From Candidatus Cryptobacteroides faecavium (GTDB lineage Bacteria > Bacteroidota > Bacteroidia > Bacteroidales > UBA932), in assembly GCA_017694995.1 (NCBI GenBank), contig JADIMB010000104.1, positions 1 through 53,034 on the forward strand: 53,034 bases of DNA, in the 5' to 3' direction. Shown piece after piece: positions 1 through 9,600 of the stretch. Numbering within the stretch: position 1 is the first letter of the stretch; every line of letters begins with the position of its first letter. The position numbers were made by a program, and so were the translations under genes. Below the pieces are notes generated by a model. It did not search any database, was not told where the DNA came from, and saw nothing but the letters and a program-made list of their open reading frames with translations.

Positions 1-87
1 GTGTGACGGATTCCGGTCATAAATGATAAAATATTGGTTTTTAATATAATATTGTTAAACATAAATTCGTCGAACTGACGTTAAGAT
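1..87 (+). repeat. AT-rich leader repeat, copy A (upstream of glgB)
   Basis: This stretch matches, with few differences, the AT-rich tail of two other repeats in the window (35181-35265 and about 45404-45476). Shared landmarks are CGGTCA near position 14, AATGATAAAATA at 22, TGTTAAACATAAA at 53 and CGTCGAACTGACGTTA at 68-83. All three copies point the same way and end 1 to 20 bases before a start codon. CGTC/GACG near the 3' end could form a short stem. The copy is cut by the window edge, so the hairpin block that precedes the tail in the other copies cannot be checked here. It probably carries the promoter or leader of the glycogen operon; that is inference. Confidence 0.75.
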
Positions 88-2106
88 ATGCCTGATGTCA
101 AGAAAATATATGAGGGAGATCCGTGGCTGAAACCTTATGCGGAAGCCATAGACGCCAGACACCGGAGGATACTGAAGGAGAAGGAAAGGATTTCCGCCGG
201 ACATGGCGGGTCGCTGTCAAAAGGGGTGAACAACCACCTGTACTACGGCCTGCACAAGATGGGCGACGGGTCGTGGGTGCTCAGGGAGTGGGCGCCCAAT
301 GCGATGAAGATATACCTGACAGGTGAATTCAACAATTGGAAAAAGACCGAGGCTTATGCACTGCATCCTGCAGGTGACGGTAACTGGGAGATAGTCCTTG
401 ACGGGATGTTCCTGTCTCACGGGATGCTGTACAAGCTCTACATAGAGTGGCATGGAGGCGCAGGAGAGCGCCTGCCTGCCTACGTGACAAGGGCAGTCCA
501 GGATCCGGAGACAAAGGCTTTCTGTGCGCAGGTATGGGATCCGGTCCCGTACCGGTGGAAGCACAGGAACCCTTCGAGAAGGGAGCATCCGTTCATATAT
601 GAATGCCATATAGGCATGAGCTCCGAGAAAGAGGGGGTCGCCACCTTCACTGAGTTCAAGGACAATGTGCTTCCTTATATAGCCTCGCTCGGATATGACA
701 CCATACAGATAATGGCCCTGCAGGAGCATCCGTACTACGGGTCTTTCGGCTATCAGGTCTCCAATTTCTTTGCCCTGAGCTCCAGGTTCGGCACTCCGGA
801 GGAGTTCAAGGCGCTTGTTGACGAGGCCCACGGGCTCGGAATAGCCGTGGTGATGGATATCGTGCATTCCCATTCTGTGGACAATGAGGCTGAAGGCCTG
901 AGCCGCTTTGACGGACGCGAAGACCTTTATTTCTATGGCGGAGACAGGGGCAGGCATCCCGCATGGGGTTCGAGGTGCTTTGACTACGGGAAGCACGAGA
1001 CCCAGCAGTTCCTCCTGTCCAACTGCAAGTTCTGGCTTGAGGAGTATCACCTGGACGGATTCCGTTTCGACGGGGTGACAAGCATGATGTACTGGGACCA
1101 CGGGCTGGGCAAGGCGTTTACAGGGTATGACTGTTATTTCGATGGCGGCGTGGACGAGTCGGCTGTCACTTACCTGGCGCTTGCCAATATGCTCGTAAAG
1201 GAGGTCAATCCGGATGCGATAACCATAGCCGAGGATGTGAGCGGCATGGCGGGGCTCGCCGCGCCGTTCGAGGCAGGAGGCGTAGGCTTCGACTTCCGCA
1301 TGAGCATGGGCGTGGCCGACAGCTGGATCAAATGGATAAAGACCGAGAGCGACGAGCAGTGGAGCATGGGCGAGATGTGGTGGCAGCTTACAAACAAGCG
1401 CAAGGACGAGAAGACGATAAGTTATGCCGAGTGCCACGACCAGGCTATGGTCGGGGACAAGACTATCGCATTCCGCCTCATGGACAAGGAGATGTATTTC
1501 CATATGGACAGGGCTTCTCACTCCGATGTGATAGACAGAGGGCTGGCTCTCCATAAGATGATAAGGCTTGTGACTATGGCGACGGCCGGGGACGGGTACC
1601 TCAATTTCATGGGCAACGAATTCGGCCATCCGGAGTGGATAGACTTCCCGAGGGAAGGGAACGGCTGGTCTTATAAATATGCCAGGAGGCAGTGGTCTCT
1701 GGTCAAGGCCGACTATCTGAGATACAGGCCTCTGATGCTGTTCGACAAGGCGATGGTGACGATGGCGGAGAAATGCGGCCTGTACTCGTCGGCACCGGAG
1801 CTCCTGGTCCAGGATGAAGAGAAAAAAATATTAATATTCAAAAGAATAAATTGTATCTTTGCGTTCAATTTCAATCCGGTATCATCATTTGCGGACTATG
1901 GCTTTTCCTCTCCGGCAGGAAAATACACCGTGATCCTTGACAGTGACGACCCGGAATTTGACGGATTTGACAGGGTGAAGCGCGGAGAAGAGCATTTCAC
2001 CGTCCCGGAAAAATCTGCGAACGGTAACCAGACCTATGATGATACTCTGTATCTGTATCTCCCTTGCCGCAGCGCATTAGTATTGGAAAAATGTAGTGAT
2101 AAATAA
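88..2106 (+). CDS. glgB: 1,4-alpha-glucan branching enzyme (GH13, eukaryote-like GH13_8 type)
   Basis: Cytoplasmic enzyme that cuts alpha-1,4 glucan and re-attaches the piece as an alpha-1,6 branch in glycogen. The 672-residue protein has an N-terminal CBM48-like sandwich (about 60-155, with GEFNNW), a GH13 barrel and an all-beta C-terminal domain. The four GH13 regions are visible: DIVHSHS (His260), GFRFDGVTS (nucleophile Asp328), AEDVSG (acid/base Glu382) and AECHDQ (His450, Asp451). Length and the N-terminal sequence resemble the eukaryotic/Bacteroidota branching enzymes more than E. coli GlgB. The ATG at 88 follows the AT-rich leader repeat directly. The debranching gene starts 8 bases after its stop, so this is the first visible gene of the glycogen operon. 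Confidence 0.96.
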   Translation: MPDVKKIYEGDPWLKPYAEAIDARHRRILKEKERISAGHGGSLSKGVNNHLYYGLHKMGDGSWVLREWAPNAMKIYLTGEFNNWKKTEAYALHPAGDGNWEIVLDGMFLSHGMLYKLYIEWHGGAGERLPAYVTRAVQDPETKAFCAQVWDPVPYRWKHRNPSRREHPFIYECHIGMSSEKEGVATFTEFKDNVLPYIASLGYDTIQIMALQEHPYYGSFGYQVSNFFALSSRFGTPEEFKALVDEAHGLGIAVVMDIVHSHSVDNEAEGLSRFDGREDLYFYGGDRGRHPAWGSRCFDYGKHETQQFLLSNCKFWLEEYHLDGFRFDGVTSMMYWDHGLGKAFTGYDCYFDGGVDESAVTYLALANMLVKEVNPDAITIAEDVSGMAGLAAPFEAGGVGFDFRMSMGVADSWIKWIKTESDEQWSMGEMWWQLTNKRKDEKTISYAECHDQAMVGDKTIAFRLMDKEMYFHMDRASHSDVIDRGLALHKMIRLVTMATAGDGYLNFMGNEFGHPEWIDFPREGNGWSYKYARRQWSLVKADYLRYRPLMLFDKAMVTMAEKCGLYSSAPELLVQDEEKKILIFKRINCIFAFNFNPVSSFADYGFSSPAGKYTVILDSDDPEFDGFDRVKRGEEHFTVPEKSANGNQTYDDTLYLYLPCRSALVLEKCSDK

Positions 2107-2114
2107 TTAATAGT

Positions 2115-4055
2115 ATGGCTTTTTTAACATTCAACAAGTCTGAGCTTGTCAACTTGTCGTATTCGCTGAAGCGTGAAATTATTTCAGCGAACAAGACAGG
2201 CGCGTATTGCAACACCTCTATCGTGGCCTGCAATACAAGACGCTATCACGGGCTCCTCGCTGTTCCTGTGGACCGTTTCGGGAAAGGAAAGTATATACTG
2301 CTTTCCGCACTGGACGAAAGCCTGGTGCTCAACGGTAAGCAGTTCAACCTGGGCATCCACTGCTATGGGGATGTCTATGAACCGAGAGGGCATAAATACA
2401 TAGTTGACTTCGACCTTGACCCGGTACCTGTGATCACCTACAAGGTGGGTGAAATCGTTTTCAAGAAATCAATCATCCTGGCTCCGGACAACGACCAGGT
2501 GCTCGTGAAGTACGAGCTGGTGGAGTCCCCGGAGAAAGTCACTATTCTTCTGAAACCGTTTCTTGCATTCAGGAATATACACAGCCTCACAAGCCAGAAT
2601 TCGGAAGCGGACACTTCCTACAGGGAGATTGACGGCGGAGTGGCCTTCAGGATGTATGAAGGCTTCCCTGACCTGAATTTGCAGCTGAACTGCAAGTCCG
2701 TGTTCCGCTACATGCCTTACTGGTACAACGGGATAACCTATTCAGATGAATTCAGGCGCGGCTTCGACTGCAGGGAGGATCTTTTCGTGCCTGGTGTGTT
2801 CGTGGCGAACATGAAGCCGGGCGAGACTGTCGTCTTCTCCGGTTCCGTAAATGAAGTCAGCCCTAAACAGCTTAAAAGGAAATGCACCGACATAGAGAAA
2901 AGGCTGACTGACATCACCGATTATCATGACCTTCTGGTGCACAATGCCGACCTGCTCATCTGCAACCGCAACGGTGTCAAGCAGATAAATGCAGGCTTCT
3001 CCTGGCTTGAGACAGGCCTGCTCAGGGAGACGATAATCGCTCTTCCAGGACTCACTCTTTATGCGGACGGCAACTGCGATGAATTCGAGGAGATACTGGA
3101 CACGCTGATATCGAAAGAACAGAACAGGCTCACCAAGAGGACCACACAGATTGAGGCTCCTTTGCGCCTGACGGACACCATCCAGCAGTATATTGAGTTC
3201 ACAGGTGAAGAGAAACGCATATGGGAAAAGTACGGCAAGGTGCTGAAGGCCATTGTCGACAGTTACGCTCCGGGCAGGCGCGCCGAGATCACTATGCATC
3301 CGAACGGGCTTCTGTGGGCCCAGATGGACCGGGTGGCCCTGTCATGGATGAACGCTTATGTGGACGGATGCCCTGTGACTGAAAGGGCCGGGTACCAGGT
3401 GGAGACAAACGCCCTGTGGTACAACGCCCTGTGCTTTGCACTTGACATGGAGGCAAAATACGGTGCGAAAAAGAGCTCTTTCGCGGCCAGATGGTCAAAG
3501 GTGCGTGAACTTGTCCAGGAGAACTTCCAGAAGACATTCTGGGATAAACAGGCGGGTTATCTTGCTGATTATGTAGATAATAACGGTAGGAATATGGATG
3601 TCCGCCCTAACCAGCTGTTCGCGGTGTATCTTCCTTATTCGCCTATTGACGACCTCAAGAAGATGGCTGTGATGCAGGTAATCAACAATGAGCTTGTTAC
3701 TTCACGGGGTATCAGGACGCTTTCTCCGAGGAACGCGAAATACCGCGGAGTATATGAAGGGTCTCAGAAGGAGAGGGACCTCGCATACCATCAGGGGTGC
3801 GCATTCCCTTCACTGCTGAGCCCGTATATAGATGTCTGCTTCCGTATGGTGGGACCTTCTTTCTACAAGAAGGCGGAATATCTCACCGAGGGCTTCTACA
3901 AGGATATAAACAAGCATGGCGTGGGTGCATTCTCCGAGCTGTATGACGGTGACCCTCCTCACGAACCGCACGGTGCCATTTCGTCAGCATGCAGTACGGC
4001 TGCGCTGCTGAGGGCTGATTATCTGATGAACAAATATAAGGAGGAACGGAAATGA
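2115..4055 (+). CDS. Glycogen debranching enzyme (amylo-alpha-1,6-glucosidase, GH133-like)
   Basis: Removes alpha-1,6 branch stubs from glycogen so that phosphorylase can continue. The 646-residue protein has the bacterial GDE layout: an N-terminal beta domain (about 1-260, with ACNTRRYHGLLAV, typical of the GDE_N family) and a C-terminal (alpha/alpha)6 barrel (about 280-640, with NALWYNAL and AYHQGCAFP). It has only the glucosidase half of the human AGL type, not the transferase half. The usual barrel motif SWMDA reads SWMNA here; I cannot say whether that affects activity. It lies 8 bases after glgB and overlaps the next gene by 4 bases (ATGA), which suggests translational coupling. Confidence 0.93.
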   Translation: MAFLTFNKSELVNLSYSLKREIISANKTGAYCNTSIVACNTRRYHGLLAVPVDRFGKGKYILLSALDESLVLNGKQFNLGIHCYGDVYEPRGHKYIVDFDLDPVPVITYKVGEIVFKKSIILAPDNDQVLVKYELVESPEKVTILLKPFLAFRNIHSLTSQNSEADTSYREIDGGVAFRMYEGFPDLNLQLNCKSVFRYMPYWYNGITYSDEFRRGFDCREDLFVPGVFVANMKPGETVVFSGSVNEVSPKQLKRKCTDIEKRLTDITDYHDLLVHNADLLICNRNGVKQINAGFSWLETGLLRETIIALPGLTLYADGNCDEFEEILDTLISKEQNRLTKRTTQIEAPLRLTDTIQQYIEFTGEEKRIWEKYGKVLKAIVDSYAPGRRAEITMHPNGLLWAQMDRVALSWMNAYVDGCPVTERAGYQVETNALWYNALCFALDMEAKYGAKKSSFAARWSKVRELVQENFQKTFWDKQAGYLADYVDNNGRNMDVRPNQLFAVYLPYSPIDDLKKMAVMQVINNELVTSRGIRTLSPRNAKYRGVYEGSQKERDLAYHQGCAFPSLLSPYIDVCFRMVGPSFYKKAEYLTEGFYKDINKHGVGAFSELYDGDPPHEPHGAISSACSTAALLRADYLMNKYKEERK

Positions 4056-5341
4056 AAGTACTTATGTTCGGATGGGAGTTCCCTCCTTACATATCAGGAG
4101 GGCTCGGTACAGCATGTTACGGAATGACCAAGGGGCTGGCGGCCAACGGTGTGGATGTCCTTTTCGTGATGCCTTCCGCATCAGGGGACGAAGACCAGAG
4201 CGCAGTCTCCATAATAAATGCGAGCGACGTCCCTGTGGATACAGTCTCGACATCCGTAGAGGATTTCATGGACAAGGTCCGCTTTGTCCATATACATTCC
4301 AACATGGTCCCTTATGTAGACCCGGAGGATTTCGCAGACATGGTCGAGGATGAGAAGAAGAGGCAGATCAAGAGGTTTTCCGTGAACCACGGGCAGAAAT
4401 ACAAGTTCTCCGGGAAATACGGTGCAAATCTCATGGAGGAAGTGGCTCGGTATGCTATGGTCGGAGCTACGATAGCGCTGCAGCACAAGGACGAATTCGA
4501 TGTGATCCATGCCCATGACTGGCTTACCTACCTTGCCGGAGTGGCCGCCAAGGAACTTACAGGCAAGCCGCTGGTAGTGCATGTACATGCTACATCGTTT
4601 GACAGGAGCAGCGATGACAAGATCGATACCCGTGTCTATGATATAGAAAGGAAGGGTATGGCTGCGGCTGACCGGGTGATCGCGGTGAGCGACCTTACCA
4701 GGAACATAGTGATAAACAGATACGGCATTTCGCCTGACAAGGTGGTCGCTGTCCACAATGCTGTGGATTTCAGCGGACGGGAGAATATGCAGGTCGAAAG
4801 GGGAGTAAGGGACAAGGTTGTCACATTCCTTGGCCGTATCACCTTCCAGAAGGGACCGGAGTATTTTATTGAGGCTGCGGCGAAGGTGCTGAAGAGATGC
4901 GGCAATGTGCGTTTCGTCATGGCCGGGAGCGGCGATATGCTCAACAGGTGTATACGGCATGTCGCCCGCCTGGGCATCTCCGACAGGTTCCATTTCACAG
5001 GCTTCCTCAGGGGCGCGGATGTCCAGAAGATGTTCGCTCTCTCGGATGTGTACATAATGCCTTCGGTCTCAGAGCCGTTCGGCATTTCACCTCTGGAGGC
5101 GATGCGCTCAAATGTACCTACCATCATTTCCAAGCAGTCAGGAGTGGCGGAAGTCCTCAAATATGCCATAAAAGTGGATTTCTGGGATGTTGACGCCATG
5201 GCGGATGCCATTTACGGCCTGCTGAACTACAGCGCTATGTCGGATATGGCGGCACGTTGCGGATATGATGAGGTCAATGCCCTCAAGTGGAACAATGCCG
5301 CATATAAAGTCAAGAAAGTGTATGAATCAGTGATAAAATAG
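4052..5341 (+). CDS. GT4-type glycosyltransferase, probable alpha-glucan (glycogen) synthase
   Basis: A 429-residue GT-B glycosyltransferase. The N-terminal Rossmann half starts with the glycogen-synthase-like WEFPPYISGGLGTA loop (residues about 8-21); the C-terminal half has FLGRITFQKGPEYF and the nucleotide-sugar E-x7-E motif (Glu341 and Glu349 in EPFGISPLE). In Bacteroides genomes a related gene sits between the debranching enzyme and a GH57 enzyme, as here, and is thought to build alpha-1,4 glucan. Whether the donor is ADP- or UDP-glucose cannot be read from sequence. It overlaps the debranching gene by 4 bases and the GH57 gene follows 17 bases later. A sugar other than glucose as substrate is possible but unlikely in this operon. 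Confidence 0.88.
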   Translation: MKVLMFGWEFPPYISGGLGTACYGMTKGLAANGVDVLFVMPSASGDEDQSAVSIINASDVPVDTVSTSVEDFMDKVRFVHIHSNMVPYVDPEDFADMVEDEKKRQIKRFSVNHGQKYKFSGKYGANLMEEVARYAMVGATIALQHKDEFDVIHAHDWLTYLAGVAAKELTGKPLVVHVHATSFDRSSDDKIDTRVYDIERKGMAAADRVIAVSDLTRNIVINRYGISPDKVVAVHNAVDFSGRENMQVERGVRDKVVTFLGRITFQKGPEYFIEAAAKVLKRCGNVRFVMAGSGDMLNRCIRHVARLGISDRFHFTGFLRGADVQKMFALSDVYIMPSVSEPFGISPLEAMRSNVPTIISKQSGVAEVLKYAIKVDFWDVDAMADAIYGLLNYSAMSDMAARCGYDEVNALKWNNAAYKVKKVYESVIK

Positions 5342-5358
5342 TAAAAACAATTATAGCC

Positions 5359-6657
5359 ATGAAAAAAAGTATTTGCCTGTATTTCCAGGTGCATCAGCCA
5401 AACAGATTGAGGTTGTACAGATTCTTTGACATCGGAAAGGATTCTCATTACTATGATGACTTCGCCAACAGGACAATCCTCAGGAGGGTCTCCCAGAGAT
5501 GCTATCTTCCGACAAACGCACTTCTGCTTGAGCTGATAAACAGATATAAGGGTCAGTTCAAGGTGACATTCTCCATCTCCGGGTCTGTGCTCGAGCAGTT
5601 TGACCGCTATGCTCCTGAAGTCATAGAAAGTTTCAGGAAACTTGCCGAGACAGGCTGTGTGGAGTTCCTCTGCGAAACTTATTACCATTCGCTCGCTTCG
5701 CTGGCGTCCCCAGCCGAGTTCAAGCATCAGGTGGAGAAGCACAAGGCTGCAGTAAAGAGCTATTTCGGTGTCACGCCGAAGGCTTTCAGGAACACTGAGC
5801 TGATATACTCCGATGCGATAGGGGCCATGGTGTATGACCTCGGTTTCAAGACAATGCTTACCGAAGGGGCAAAGCATGTCCTCGGGTGGAGGAGCCCGAA
5901 CTATCTTTACAGCGGTGCGCAGGCTCCGGGGCTGAAGCTTCTTCTCAAGAATTCGAGCCTGAGCGATGATATCGCCTTCAGGTTCTCGGACAGGAGCTGG
6001 TCCGACTGGCCTCTTACCGGTGAGAAATACCTTTCATGGATAAAGGCTTCCGCCAAGGACGGGGAGATTGTGAACCTTTTCATGGACTATGAGACTTTCG
6101 GTGAGCACCAGAAGGCCCAGAGCGGAATATTTGATTTCATGAGATATTTCCCTGACGTAGTCCTCAAGGACGGTGAGTTTGAATTCGTGACCCCGACACA
6201 GGCTGCCAAGAAACATAGCCCGGTAGGTGACCTTGATGTCCCTGACGCGATTTCATGGGCGGACGAGGAGCGAGATGTCACTGCATGGCTCGGGAATGAG
6301 CTGCAGAACGACGCTTTCAACAAGCTCTACGGCCTTACCGAGAAGCTCTCTCTCCTGAATGACCCTGTGCTTTGGTCAGACTTCGGGCATCTCCAGGAGA
6401 GCGACCACTTCTATTATATGTGTACAAAGTTCTTCTCCGACGGTGCCGTGCATAAATATTTCAACCCGTATGATACTCCATATGAGGCATTTATAAACTA
6501 TATGAATGTCTTGAGCGATTTTATTATACGTGTAGATGATGCAATTTCATTTTCTGATGCTAACTTTGCAGCCCCAAAAACACATAAAACAGTGAAGAAG
6601 GCTCCGGCCAAGAAACCGGCGGCCAAGAAGAGAACAGTAAAAAAAACTGACAAATGA
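5359..6657 (+). CDS. GH57 alpha-glucan hydrolase/transferase with Lys-rich tail
   Basis: Family GH57 enzymes act on alpha-1,4 glucans as amylases, 4-alpha-glucanotransferases or branching enzymes. The 432-residue protein starts at the barrel (YFQVHQPN, residues about 9-16). The likely nucleophile is Glu147 in FRNTELIYSD and the likely acid/base is Asp243 in MDYETFGEH. No signal peptide is seen, so it should act on cytoplasmic glycogen. The last 28 residues or so are a low-complexity Lys/Ala/Pro tail resembling histone H1, absent from the catalytic core of the family. The gene overlaps the synthase-phosphorylase gene by 4 bases. Exact specificity is unresolved. Confidence 0.9.
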   Translation: MKKSICLYFQVHQPNRLRLYRFFDIGKDSHYYDDFANRTILRRVSQRCYLPTNALLLELINRYKGQFKVTFSISGSVLEQFDRYAPEVIESFRKLAETGCVEFLCETYYHSLASLASPAEFKHQVEKHKAAVKSYFGVTPKAFRNTELIYSDAIGAMVYDLGFKTMLTEGAKHVLGWRSPNYLYSGAQAPGLKLLLKNSSLSDDIAFRFSDRSWSDWPLTGEKYLSWIKASAKDGEIVNLFMDYETFGEHQKAQSGIFDFMRYFPDVVLKDGEFEFVTPTQAAKKHSPVGDLDVPDAISWADEERDVTAWLGNELQNDAFNKLYGLTEKLSLLNDPVLWSDFGHLQESDHFYYMCTKFFSDGAVHKYFNPYDTPYEAFINYMNVLSDFIIRVDDAISFSDANFAAPKTHKTVKKAPAKKPAAKKRTVKKTDK

Positions 6658-9600
6658 ACAAAGAATTGATAAGGCCAGACTACCTTTTTGAGGTGAGCTG
6701 GGAGGTCTGCAACAAAGTCGGCGGCATCTACACCGTGATTGCGACCAAATCCCTTTACCTCAAGAACGAGCTGAAGAGACACCATATTCTTATAGGCCCG
6801 GATGTCTGGATGAATGTTGAGAACAATCCTGATTTTATTGAGGACCCTCTGCTCTACAGGACGTGGAGGGACGAGGCTGCGAAGGAAGGCCTGCGCATCA
6901 GGGTCGGGAAATGGAATGTGCCCGGCAAGCCGACGGCCATACTTGTGGATTTCAAGCAGTATCTTACCCAGAAGGACGAGATCCTGGGCGAGATGTGGCG
7001 CGATTTCGGCGTCGATTCCATAACAGGCAACTGGGATTATGTGGAATCCGCCCTGTTCGGCTATACTGCAGGGAAGGTCATAGAAAGTTTTTACCGTTTC
7101 AACCTGACCCCGTCTGACAAGGTCGTGGCGCAGTTCCATGAATGGATGACCGGGGCCGGCCTGCTCTATCTTAAAAACACCAGGCTTCCGGTGGCTACAG
7201 TATTCACTACGCATGCCACTGTGGTGGGAAGGTGCCTTGCCGGAAACAACCTTCCGCTCTATGACGCGATGAAACTCTATGACGGAGACGCCAAGGCCAG
7301 GGAATTCAATGTGATGGCCCGCCATTCGCTTGAGAAGCAGTCGGCCCTGCATTCGGATGTCTTCACTACTGTCAGCGGGATTACTGCAGAGGAATGCAGG
7401 CAGTTCCTTACCCGTGAGGTGGACATCGTGACCCCTAACGGATTCGAGAACAGTTTCACACCGGCTACAGACGAGGAGTATGATGCCGTGAGAAAGGCCG
7501 CCAGGGCGAAGTTCGTCGAGGTCGCCACAGCGATGTCAGGTGAAACAGTGCCTGAAAACGCCGTATTCGTCGGTATCGGAGGCCGTTATGAATGGAAAAA
7601 CAAGGGAATAGACGTTTTCATCGATGCGCTTGCGAAGCTTAACGGGACCGGATTCGAAGGCAAGACCGTGCAGGCTTTCATCCTTATCCCGTCCGGCAAC
7701 AAGGGAGCGGACAAGGACCTTGCCGCCAAGCTCGGAGGCTCTGATTCGAACTATGTCACCCAGGTTTCGCACTATCTGATGGACCCTGAGTATGACATAA
7801 TCACACGCCGTCTGCGTGAGCTCGGGATGAACAATGCGGTAGGGGACAAGGTGAAGGTATATTTCATCCCGTCCTATCTGAACGGCGATGACGGTATCTT
7901 CAATATGAAATACTATGACCTGCTCGCAGGCCTCGACCTGACGGTCTTCCCGTCATATTATGAACCGTGGGGGTATACTCCGCTTGAGAGCCTGGCCTTC
8001 AAGGTGCCTACGCTTACCACGACTCTTGCCGGGTTCGGCGTGTGGGTGGAGGACCACTACGGCAAGGACCATCAGGGGATCACAGTCCTCGAGAGAAACG
8101 ACTCCAACTACAGCGAGGTGGTGGACGGGGTCATTGCGCGTATGAAGGAGATCGCCGGCCTTGACAAGTCCGGAAGGCAGGCTTATATGGCCAATGCCAA
8201 GGATGTCTCGTCAATAGCCCTCTGGGAGAACAATATCGTATATTATAAGCAGGCGTATTCTACTGCGCTTGAAAAAGTCATATCAGAAAAAGGAGCATTT
8301 CCGGAAACAAGAAGTGAGAAATCGATGCAGTACAGAAAGATAGATGTGAACAAACCGTCATGGAACAGCGTATTTTTCCTGCGCCATCTCCCTGACAGCC
8401 TTAAGGATCTGGAGGTCCTGTCAAGAAATTTGTGGTGGTGCTGGAATGAGTCGGCGAAGGATCTCTTCAAGTCCATTGACCCTGATGCGTGGGAAGCTTC
8501 CGGGGAGAACCCGATAGCAATGCTTGACAAGGTGAGCCTCAAACGCTATCATGCACTCGAGAAGGACAGGGAATTCCTGGCCAGGCTCAGGTCCGTGATG
8601 GACGAGTTCAATGAGTATATGTCATTGAAGGCAGAGCGCAAGAGCCCTTCAATAGCATATTTCTGTATGGAATACGGACTGGATACTTCCCTCAAGATTT
8701 ATTCAGGAGGACTGGGCATCCTGGCAGGCGACTACCTTAAGGAGACCAGCGACATGAATACAAACCTTGTGGCCATAGGTCTGCTTTACCGCTACGGATA
8801 TTTCACACAGATACTATCCGCCCAGGGGAACCAGGTTTCCAAGTATGATGCACAGGATTTCATGAAGATCCCCGCAATACCTGTAAAAGACGCCGAGGGC
8901 AACTGGATGACAGTGAGCATCGCCTTCCCTGGAAGGAACCTCAACGCCAGGCTGTGGAGGGTGGATGTAGGACGTACCGAGCTTTATCTCATGGATACTG
9001 ACTATGAAGACAATCTTCCTGAGGACAGGTCCGTGACACATCACCTTTATGGCGGAGACTGGGAGAACCGTCTGAAACAGGAGCTCCTTCTGGGAGTGGG
9101 CGGTATCCGGGCCCTGAGGAAGCTCGGACTGAATCCTGAGATATACCACTGCAATGAGGGCCATGCCGCATTCATCGGTCTGGAAAGACTGAGAGAGTAT
9201 ATCCAGCAGGACAACCTTGATTTCCCTGAGGCTATGGAGGTCGTAAGGGCGTCATCCCTGTTCACGACCCATACTCCAGTCCCGGCAGGCCATGACGCAT
9301 TCGACGAGGGGCTGCTCAGGAAGTATATCGGGCATTATCCTCAGAGACTCAAGATTGACTGGGAGACAATGATGGGGCTGGGCAAGATCAACGGGTCCGA
9401 CCCTAATGAAAAATTCTCCATGAGTTATCTGGCGGCGAACATCTCCCAGGAGGTAAACGGTGTATCATGGCTCCACGGTGAGGTCAGCAAGGACATATTC
9501 GCGGGCATGTGGCCGGGATATCTCCCTGAGGAACTGAACATCAGTTATGTGACCAACGGAGTGCATTATCCTACATGGACTGCTCCGGAGTGGAAGGAAG

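Noticed and set aside
217..1629. Long open frame on the minus strand opposite glgB (470 codons)
   Set aside because: It is the antisense shadow of a well-supported gene with all GH13 motifs on the plus strand, and its product has no recognisable domain.
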